From the NCBI GenBank assembly GCA_017404585.1, contig JAFRCB010000104.1, positions 1 to 11,470 of the forward strand: a stretch of DNA of 11,470 nucleotides. Direction: 5' to 3'. This document shows positions 6,700 to 11,470 of this stretch, in pieces. Each line of letters starts with the position of its first letter. The stretch's first letter is position 1. The position numbers and the translations under genes were made by a program. Source of the stretch: Lachnospiraceae bacterium. GTDB taxonomy: Bacteria; Bacillota; Clostridia; Lachnospirales; Lachnospiraceae. A model generated the notes under the pieces. It saw nothing but the letters and a program-made list of their open reading frames with translations. It had not been told where the DNA came from and ran no database searches.

Positions 6700-7242
6700 T
6701 CAGCCGAACAGTTCTGAATTTACATAAGCGAGCTGGCCGTTATAATTAATGACGAACCAACCGTCTTCATTTCCCTGGATCGTTATCCTCTCATTCGCGT
6801 CAATCGTTCCGATGATCGTATCCGGATCCCCGCCGGGCTTGCTGTAGACGTCCGCGATCTCAAGGGCGGTCGCTTTGTTCCCTTCAGCTCCCTGATCGGT
6901 GTTCTCGTCATCCTCGACGATACCTACCTCAATGTATTCTTCTTCTTGAGGCTGATCCTCGTCTTCCTCTGCGTCTCCGTCGTCCTGTACCCAGCTGTCA
7001 GATTCCTCGTAGTCATCCTCCTCGTCGTTACCGTTCAGTACCCATTCCGCAATCGAGTCCGGATCGGATTCCAGGATCGCCGGAATTGGAGTCGGGGTGG
7101 GAGTCAGAGCCGGTGTTGCAGTCGGGACAGCAGCGATCACTGAATCCGGTTTCGGTTGATTGGCGTCTTTGGAACCGCAGGCACAGAGAAGGAGGACTCC
7201 GCCGAGGAGAATCACCGTGCCGGTATTAAGCAATTTGGTCAT
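6700..7242 (-). CDS. Lipoprotein with acidic linker and C-terminal SH3-like domain
   Basis: A 180-residue exported protein. Residues 1-21 are a lipoprotein signal peptide (MTKLL, hydrophobic core, lipobox L-C-A before Cys22), so it should be anchored to the outer face of the membrane. A Thr/Pro spacer (41-54) leads to a very acidic linker (about 59-119, rich in Asp and Glu). A bacterial SH3-like domain follows (about 126-180: ALEIADVYSKPGG, TIIGTIDANERITI, GWFVINYNGQLAYVNSELF), a fold that often binds cell-wall peptides. The frame is open 30 codons further upstream, but the ATG at 7242 has AAAGGA eight bases before it and places the signal peptide at the N-terminus, so I chose it. The gene is monocistronic, with its own promoter and terminator. 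The partner or ligand is unknown. Confidence 0.85.
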   Translation of the reverse strand: MTKLLNTGTVILLGGVLLLCACGSKDANQPKPDSVIAAVPTATPALTPTPTPIPAILESDPDSIAEWVLNGNDEEDDYEESDSWVQDDGDAEEDEDQPQEEEYIEVGIVEDDENTDQGAEGNKATALEIADVYSKPGGDPDTIIGTIDANERITIQGNEDGWFVINYNGQLAYVNSELFG

Positions 7243-7273
7243 AACAAAATTCCTTTGCGTTTTTAAATTTCTG

Positions 7274-7296
7274 ACCTTCTTTTGTATACAGAAGGT
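7274..7296 (-). other. Perfect 7-bp hairpin in the lipoprotein 5' leader
   Basis: ACCTTCT (7274-7280) and AGAAGGT (7290-7296) form a perfect stem with a nine-base loop, inside the predicted leader between the lipoprotein promoter and its ribosome binding site. There is no U-run after it, so it is not a terminator. It could be an operator or an mRNA-stability hairpin. Confidence 0.55.
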
Positions 7297-7322
7297 GGTT
7301 CTACGAATACAGTATAGCGATG

Positions 7323-7351
7323 ATTTTAACATCTTCGAATCGTTACGTCAA
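7323..7351 (-). promoter_or_regulatory. Sigma-A-type promoter for the lipoprotein gene
   Basis: On the minus strand TTGACG (7346-7351) and TAAAAT (7323-7328) are separated by 17 bp, and TGT before the -10 supplies an extended -10. The leader to the ATG at 7242 would be about 75 nt. Confidence 0.7.
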
Positions 7352-7380
7352 TTCTACTTATATTTACGTTTATTTACGTT
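7343..7380 (+). promoter_or_regulatory. Three phased TTACGT motifs between divergent promoters
   Basis: TTACGT occurs at 7343-7348, 7364-7369 and 7374-7379. The last two are inside a perfect 10-bp direct repeat, TATTTACGTT (7361-7370, 7371-7380). The spacings of 21 and 10 bp place all three on the same DNA face. The first overlaps the lipoprotein -35 box and the last ends five bases before the methyltransferase -35 box, as expected for an operator serving both promoters. The regulator is not known. Confidence 0.5.
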
Positions 7381-7384
7381 TCTG

Positions 7385-7413
7385 TTAAAGTGTAGTATCA
7401 TATTTCATAAAAT
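7385..7413 (+). promoter_or_regulatory. Sigma-A-type promoter for the methyltransferase gene
   Basis: TTAAAG (7385-7390) and TAAAAT (7408-7413) are 17 bp apart. The start site would be near 7420, giving a leader of about 20 nt to the ATG at 7440. This is one reason to prefer that start over the ATG at 7428, which would be almost leaderless. Confidence 0.6.
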
Positions 7414-7439
7414 AAGAGAAAAACCGGATGGAGAATACT

Positions 7440-8300
7440 ATGTGGATCGCCGACAATTGGAAAGATTACGAAGTTTTGGATACAAGATGCGGAGAAAAGC
7501 TGGAGAGATGGGGCAAATATCTTCTGATCCGCCCGGATCCTCAGGTCATCTGGCAGACTGAGGAAGCCCATGAAGGGTGGAGACATCCGAACGGTCACTA
7601 TCACCGCAGCAGCAAGGGAGGCGGCAACTGGGAGTTCTTTGATCTTCCGGAGACATGGCAGATATCTTACGGTGATCTTCGCTTCAACTTAAAACCGTTC
7701 AGCTTCAAGCACACAGGTCTGTTCCCCGAGCAGGCTGCCAACTGGGACTGGTTCGGGAAGCTGATCCGTGAAGCCGGACGGCCGATCAAGGTGCTGAATC
7801 TTTTCGCCTATACCGGAGGTGCCACGTGTGCGGCTCTGGCTGCCGGGGCTTCCGTGACTCATGTAGACGCTTCAAAGGGAATGGTCACATGGGCGAGAGA
7901 GAATGCGGAATCGTCAGGGCTGGCAGACCGACCCGTACGATGGCTGGTCGACGACTGCACAAAGTTCGTGCAGAGAGAGATCCGACGGGGCAACAGGTAT
8001 GATGCTGTCATCATGGATCCGCCCTCATACGGGAGAGGACCCAAGGGCGAAATATGGAAAATAGAGGATACGATTTATCCGCTGCTCATGCTCACCCAGC
8101 AGATATTGTCCGAAGAGCCGCTGTTCTTCCTGCTGAACTCATACACGACAGGTCTGCAGGCAGGTGTGCTCACCCACATGTTGAAGACCTCACTTGCAGC
8201 ATCACATCCGGCGAGCGTCGAGTCCGACGAGGTGGGTCTTCCGATCCGGGATACGGAACTTATCCTCCCGTGCGGCTGCGCGGGCCGCGTTGTGTTCTGA
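7440..8300 (+). CDS. Class I SAM-dependent methyltransferase, RlmI-like
   Basis: A 286-residue cytosolic methyltransferase. The N-terminal part (1-110; RPDPQVIW at 31-38, FKHTGLFPEQAANWDW at 89-104) precedes a Rossmann fold. Motif I is VLNLFAYTGGAT (118-129), the acidic end of the second strand is HVDASKGM (141-148), motif III region is VDDCTKF (170-176), and motif IV is MDPPSYGRGPKGE (192-204). The FAYTGG and DPPSYGRG signatures are those of the RlmI/RlmK group, which methylate 23S rRNA cytosines. The short N-terminus lacks an obvious PUA domain, so the exact RNA target is uncertain. An ATG at 7428 is in frame, but the second ATG has GGAG six bases before it and gives the MW start that fits the family. 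No terminator is seen after the gene, so some read-through into the aminotransferase is possible. Confidence 0.85.
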   Translation: MWIADNWKDYEVLDTRCGEKLERWGKYLLIRPDPQVIWQTEEAHEGWRHPNGHYHRSSKGGGNWEFFDLPETWQISYGDLRFNLKPFSFKHTGLFPEQAANWDWFGKLIREAGRPIKVLNLFAYTGGATCAALAAGASVTHVDASKGMVTWARENAESSGLADRPVRWLVDDCTKFVQREIRRGNRYDAVIMDPPSYGRGPKGEIWKIEDTIYPLLMLTQQILSEEPLFFLLNSYTTGLQAGVLTHMLKTSLAASHPASVESDEVGLPIRDTELILPCGCAGRVVF

Positions 8301-8370
8301 CCGGATGCTTTGCTGCCGGGACCGAAACACAAGGGTATGTCTGTCGGCGCGAGGACAATATTTCCCACGG

Positions 8371-8399
8371 TTGACACAAAAAGAGCCATTACGTATAAT
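8371..8399 (+). promoter_or_regulatory. Perfect-consensus sigma-A promoter for the aminotransferase gene
   Basis: TTGACA (8371-8376), a 17-bp spacer and TATAAT (8394-8399) match the consensus at every position. Transcription would begin near 8406 and leave a leader of about 63 nt before the ATG at 8469. The promoter suggests strong, mostly constitutive expression. Confidence 0.85.
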
Positions 8400-8455
8400 A
8401 ATTGCAATCATGGGGAAGAAAAGACCGATCGGCTTTGGACCACAGCAGGTGGCCC

Positions 8456-8463
8456 GGGAGGAG
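8456..8463 (+). promoter_or_regulatory. Ribosome binding site that fixes the aminotransferase start
   Basis: GGGAGGAG lies five bases before the ATG at 8469. The frame is open upstream to 8310, but any earlier start would lie before or within the promoter, so translation must begin at 8469. Confidence 0.85.
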
Positions 8464-8468
8464 TAATT

Positions 8469-9758
8469 ATGAAACCTTATCTGGAAATGACATTTGCCGA
8501 ACTGGCAGAAGAAAAGAGCAAAGTAGAGAAGCAGTATAAAGAGATACAGGCAATGGGCCTCAAGCTGGATATGTCCCGCGGAAAGCCTTCCAAAGCTCAG
8601 CTGGAATTATCCAGACCGATGCTTGATGTTCTGCATTCCAATATTTATTTTAATGATGAGACAGGCACGGACTGCCGCAACTATGGTGTCCTGACCGGTA
8701 TCCCGGAAGCCAAGAGACTTATGGGCGAGATGTCCGAGGTGGGACCGGATGACATGATCATCTTCGGTAATTCCTCCCTCAACGTCATGTTCGACTCAAT
8801 TTCGCGTTCCTACACACACGGCGTGTGCGGCGGAACTCCCTGGTGCAGGCTGGATGAAGTCAAGTGGCTGTGTCCGGTGCCGGGTTATGACAGACATTTC
8901 AAGATCACGGAATTCTTTGGTATCAAGATGATCAATGTACCGATGTCGGAGACAGGTCCCGATATGGATATGGTCGAGGAGTATGTCAATAACGATCCTT
9001 CTGTGAAGGGAATCTGGTGCGTGCCGAAATACTCGAATCCGCAGGGATACACATATTCAGAGGAGACGGTCAAGAGGTTTGCGCACCTTATACCTGCCGC
9101 TATGGATTTCAGAAGTTACTGGGATAACGCATACTCGATTCATCACCTCTACGAAGATCCGGAAAAGCAGGATTATCTGCTCGAGATCCTGAGAGAGTGC
9201 CGCAAAGCGGGCAGACCGGATATAGTATATAAGTTCATCTCCACATCAAAAGTCTCTTTCCCCGGATCGGGTCTTGCGGCACTGGCTGCTTCCCACAGGA
9301 ATCTGGAGGACATTAAAAAGTATATGAAGATCCAGACAATCGGACATGACAAGCTGAACCAGCTGCGCCACGTCAGGTTCTTCGGCAATGTCGCGAACAT
9401 GCGTGACCATATGTCAAAGCACGCAGATATTATGCGCCCGAAATTCGAACTCGTAGAGAGCACGCTCGAGAGGGAACTCGGACCGCTGAAGATCGCGACA
9501 TGGACAAAACCGCACGGCGGTTATTTTATCGGCTTTGACTCACTGGAGGGGTGTGCCAAATCGATCGTGAAAAAAGCCAAGGATGCGGGCGTAGTGATGA
9601 CCAGCGCCGGTGCGACCTATCCTTACGGAAAAGATCCGAGGGATACCAATATCCGTATCGCTCCTTCCTATCCGACAGAGGCAGACCTTGAAAAGGCCTG
9701 TGAAGTATTTGTGGTCAGCGTCAAGCTGGCTACGCTTGAAAAGCTGCTCCATAGATAA
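8469..9758 (+). CDS. Class Ic aspartate aminotransferase (Aminotran_MocR-type, PLP-dependent)
   Basis: A 429-residue cytosolic PLP enzyme of normal family length. It most resembles the actinobacterial and clostridial class Ic aspartate aminotransferases, which exchange amino groups between aspartate and 2-oxoglutarate. Visible landmarks are MSRGKPS (35-41), the glycine-rich approach FGNSSLN (99-105), CVPKYSNPQG (184-193) with the cofactor-ring Asn190, the WDNAY segment with Asp219 and Tyr222, the Schiff-base Lys261 in STSKVSFPGSG (258-268), KPHGGYFIG (347-355), and Arg396 in NIRIAPS, which would hold the substrate carboxylate. The start follows GGGAGGAG. The gene has its own consensus promoter. 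The enzyme family is clear; substrate preference for aspartate rather than alanine or another amino acid is taken from relatives. Confidence 0.92.
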   Translation: MKPYLEMTFAELAEEKSKVEKQYKEIQAMGLKLDMSRGKPSKAQLELSRPMLDVLHSNIYFNDETGTDCRNYGVLTGIPEAKRLMGEMSEVGPDDMIIFGNSSLNVMFDSISRSYTHGVCGGTPWCRLDEVKWLCPVPGYDRHFKITEFFGIKMINVPMSETGPDMDMVEEYVNNDPSVKGIWCVPKYSNPQGYTYSEETVKRFAHLIPAAMDFRSYWDNAYSIHHLYEDPEKQDYLLEILRECRKAGRPDIVYKFISTSKVSFPGSGLAALAASHRNLEDIKKYMKIQTIGHDKLNQLRHVRFFGNVANMRDHMSKHADIMRPKFELVESTLERELGPLKIATWTKPHGGYFIGFDSLEGCAKSIVKKAKDAGVVMTSAGATYPYGKDPRDTNIRIAPSYPTEADLEKACEVFVVSVKLATLEKLLHR

Positions 9759-9763
9759 AGCTT

Positions 9764-9792
9764 AGGGGTGCCGCGCTTTATGCGGCAGCCCT
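9764..9792 (+). terminator. Terminator-like hairpin after the aminotransferase, without a U-run
   Basis: AGGGGTGCCGC (9764-9774) pairs with GCGGCAGCCCT (9782-9792) with one mismatch, around a seven-base loop. It starts six bases after the stop codon, the usual place for a terminator, but is followed by ATTACTATAAAAA instead of Ts. It may be a weak terminator or an RNA-stabilising hairpin allowing read-through to the next gene. Confidence 0.45.
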
Positions 9793-9820
9793 ATTACTAT
9801 AAAAAGAGCGGCTCGATAAG

Positions 9821-9851
9821 ATCTGCCATATGGGGGGAAGATAGGGCAGAT
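9821..9851 (+). other. Inverted repeat with a G-run in its loop, upstream of the cell-wall gene
   Basis: ATCTGCC (9821-9827) and GGCAGAT (9845-9851) are perfectly complementary around a 17-base loop that contains six consecutive Gs. It ends ten bases before the ribosome binding site at 9862-9869. It could be an operator or leader hairpin for the downstream gene. No convincing promoter was found in the gap 9759-9875. Confidence 0.45.
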
Positions 9852-9875
9852 ATGGAGAAATAAAGGGAGTAATAT

Positions 9876-11470
9876 ATGAAAGATAATATGAAGGATAACA
9901 TTCTGAATACGGGTGGAGATCCTCCGGCGACAGAAGGCGTGGATTTCTCTAAAATGCCGGATGAAGAGCTCATGAAAATGGACATATCCGACATCTTTCT
10001 AGAGGACCTGGACAGATTTCTCGCAGAGAAAGAAGTGCGCCTCAGCAGGCGTGAGAGAATGGAAGCCAAGGCGGAGGAACTGAATGAGAGTATAAATGCT
10101 CTGTCTGCCGCAGATGATATGGCAAGATCCTCAGAACCTGTCGTGAGTAATGATTCGATAGAGGACGCCGGGGCGGCGGAGACATCAGATGCTGAGGAAG
10201 ACGGACAGGCTGAGACCGGTGATGAACCGGCTTTGGAGAATCAGATGACAGAAGACGTTGAGCCTTCAAAGAGTGCTGAACCGTCGGAAGAAGCTGCGTC
10301 TCAGGAAGAAGCTGAACCACAGGAGGACGCTGCGCCGACGGAAGAAGCTGCGCCGCAGGAAGACGCTGCGCCGACAGAAGAAGCTGCGCCGCAGGAAGAA
10401 GCTGAGTCGGCGGAAGATGCCGCGCCGCAGGAGAACGCAGAATCCGCGGAAATCGGACAGGCTGAGGCTGCTGATCCTTCCGTCAGTGAGGATCAGCCGG
10501 CAGTGGGTACTGAACCGGCAAAGGGTACTGAGCCGGAGGTGAGTCCTGCGTCAGCGGAGAATGCCGAATCGGTGGCAGCCGATGCTGCCCAGTCTGAAGC
10601 TGTGCCTGTCCAGGGCGGTCCCGGATATGTACTGCCTCCGCCGGCACCTGCGACACCGGCACCTGCGACACCGGCACCTGTGACACCGGCAGCTGCAGCG
10701 CCGGAGCAGAAAAAGAAACCGGGGATTGCCGCGCTGATTTTTGTCGGATCCCTGCTCTGCTGTGCGATCATTGCGATCGCGGCTGCATATTTCTACTACG
10801 CGGACTATTTTTCGAAGAGATTTTTCCCGGGTACGATCATCAATGAGCGGGATGTGTCCGTTCTTGAGCCTGCACAGGTCAAGCAGGATATTGCAAATGA
10901 TGTCGTCACATACCGCCTCGACATCAAAGAACTGAACGACGTGAAGGAGACGATCACATCTGAGGATATTGCGCTGGCTTACGTCGATGACGGAGCGGTC
11001 GATAAGATTCTTAAAGAACAGGATACTAAGCTCTGGTTCCTGAGTCTCTTCGGTACGAAGATCTACGAGGTCAGCACAGGCACCACCTATGACCGCGAAA
11101 AGGCGGAGCAGGTCGTAAACGGTCTTGCCTGCCTGAATCCGGAGAACATTACGGCTCCGGCCGACGCCCAGCTCGTCGATAACGGGACATCCTTCTCTAT
11201 TCAGCCGGAGGTCGAGGGCAATCAGCTGGATGAGGAGAAATTCAGGACGATGGTATTCGATGCCCTGGATTCCGGAGAGACGGAAATAGACGTGGTGAAG
11301 GACGACTGCTATCTGCACCCGTCTGTGCGAAGCGACAATGAAAACCTGAATACACGCATGAACGAGTACAACGCGATACTCGGTGTCAATGTGTACTATG
11401 TGTTCGGCGAGAACACTGAGTATGTCAATGCGGATACGCTGAGACCGTTCATCACGGACGACGGAAATCA
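9876..11470 (+). CDS. Membrane-anchored protein with PG_binding_4-like domain, probable L,D-transpeptidase (3' end missing)
   Basis: The first 531 residues of a type II membrane protein; the frame is open to the right edge. Residues 1-283 should be cytoplasmic: an acidic, charged N-terminus, a Glu/Ala/Pro repeat block (138-191) and a Pro/Ala/Thr block (256-276). A Lys-rich stop (279-281) precedes one membrane segment (about 284-308). Outside, FFPGTIINERDVS (316-328) starts the module typical of YkuD-type enzymes, and SFSIQPEVEGNQLDEEKF (439-456) through CYLHPSV (478-484) matches the putative peptidoglycan-binding domain (PG_binding_4). In clostridial relatives an L,D-transpeptidase domain that cross-links peptidoglycan follows; here it would lie beyond the window, so it is unseen. 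A VanW-type end is the main alternative. The ATG follows AAAGGGAG at six bases. Confidence 0.8.
   Translation, partial: MKDNMKDNILNTGGDPPATEGVDFSKMPDEELMKMDISDIFLEDLDRFLAEKEVRLSRRERMEAKAEELNESINALSAADDMARSSEPVVSNDSIEDAGAAETSDAEEDGQAETGDEPALENQMTEDVEPSKSAEPSEEAASQEEAEPQEDAAPTEEAAPQEDAAPTEEAAPQEEAESAEDAAPQENAESAEIGQAEAADPSVSEDQPAVGTEPAKGTEPEVSPASAENAESVAADAAQSEAVPVQGGPGYVLPPPAPATPAPATPAPVTPAAAAPEQKKKPGIAALIFVGSLLCCAIIAIAAAYFYYADYFSKRFFPGTIINERDVSVLEPAQVKQDIANDVVTYRLDIKELNDVKETITSEDIALAYVDDGAVDKILKEQDTKLWFLSLFGTKIYEVSTGTTYDREKAEQVVNGLACLNPENITAPADAQLVDNGTSFSIQPEVEGNQLDEEKFRTMVFDALDSGETEIDVVKDDCYLHPSVRSDNENLNTRMNEYNAILGVNVYYVFGENTEYVNADTLRPFITDDGN
10287..10448 (+). repeat. Nine 18-bp (six-residue) in-frame repeats
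   Basis: Codons 138-191 of the membrane protein are nine tandem six-residue units with consensus E-[ED]-A-A-P-[QT]; the first is EEAASQ and the last ENAESA. DNA identity between neighbouring units is high in the middle of the array, with GAAGAAGCTGCGCCG recurring, which suggests growth by slippage. Copy number may differ between strains. Confidence 0.85.
10641..10685 (+). repeat. Three 15-bp repeats encoding PAPAT
   Basis: Three near-identical 15-mers (CCGGCACCTGCGACA, the last with one change) encode PAPAT, PAPAT and PAPVT at residues 256-270, just before the membrane segment. They make a stiff Pro-rich spacer. Confidence 0.85.

Noticed and set aside
6537..6749. 70-codon plus-strand open frame before the lipoprotein gene
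   Set aside because: It runs through the lipoprotein terminator and into its 3' end, has no ribosome binding site and no protein similarity that I recognise.
7243..7332. 30-residue N-terminal extension of the lipoprotein
   Set aside because: It would place the signal peptide internally and its start lies at the predicted -10 region; the ATG at 7242 has a good ribosome binding site.
8310..8468. 53-residue N-terminal extension of the aminotransferase
   Set aside because: It spans the perfect promoter and has no family similarity; the ATG at 8469 has GGGAGGAG in front of it.
10258..10542. Basic Arg/Lys-rich plus-strand open frame
   Set aside because: It is the out-of-frame reading of the 18-bp repeat block of the cell-wall gene and not a real histone-like protein.
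10551..11318. 255-codon open frame on the minus strand
   Set aside because: It is the mirror of the membrane-anchored cell-wall gene, has an Arg/Cys-rich low-complexity start and no recognisable domain. The plus-strand frame has a ribosome binding site, membrane segment and known domain.

Overview
The window looks like a chromosomal segment of an anaerobic Firmicute, most likely a Lachnospiraceae-type Clostridium relative. This is an inference from gene content: a short SufB/SufD-type Fe-S scaffold, a DegV protein, a class Ic aspartate aminotransferase, an acidic lipoprotein with an SH3-like domain, and a type II membrane protein with a PG_binding_4-like domain. Strong purine-rich ribosome binding sites and sigma-A-type promoters fit the same view. 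I see no phage, IS transposase, CRISPR, tRNA or rRNA gene.

Layout. At the left edge, 2-772 (+) is the C-terminal part of a SufB-like scaffold, followed 42 bp later by a DegV-family protein (815-1699, +). The convergent gap 1700-2215 has no gene, but it is dense in structure: a 13-bp triplet repeat, a roughly 206-bp imperfect palindrome, a terminator that should work in both directions, and a second, unrelated roughly 203-bp palindrome that ends five bases before the next stop codon. A compact minus-strand operon (6464 down to 2216) then encodes a cytosolic BMP-type ligand-binding protein with a ParB-like N-terminal domain, a small metallophosphoesterase and a polytopic GT-C-like membrane protein. 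It has its own extended -10 promoter at 6496-6523.

A minus-strand lipoprotein gene (6700-7242) with a strong terminator is divergent from a RlmI-like SAM methyltransferase (7440-8300, +). The 197-bp gap between them carries two back-to-back promoters and three helically phased TTACGT motifs. Next is a class Ic aspartate aminotransferase (8469-9758, +) behind a perfect TTGACA-N17-TATAAT promoter. Last is the N-terminal 531 residues of a membrane-anchored protein resembling L,D-transpeptidase precursors (9876 to the right edge), with a long acidic repeat-bearing cytoplasmic arm.

How they fit together. Most units are independent housekeeping functions: Fe-S assembly, fatty-acid binding, RNA modification, amino-acid metabolism and cell-wall cross-linking. 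The least explained parts are the BMP/ParB-like + phosphoesterase + membrane-protein operon, whose tight spacing suggests a joint role, and the pair of long palindromes in the convergent gap, which may be MITE-like repeats or structured RNAs.
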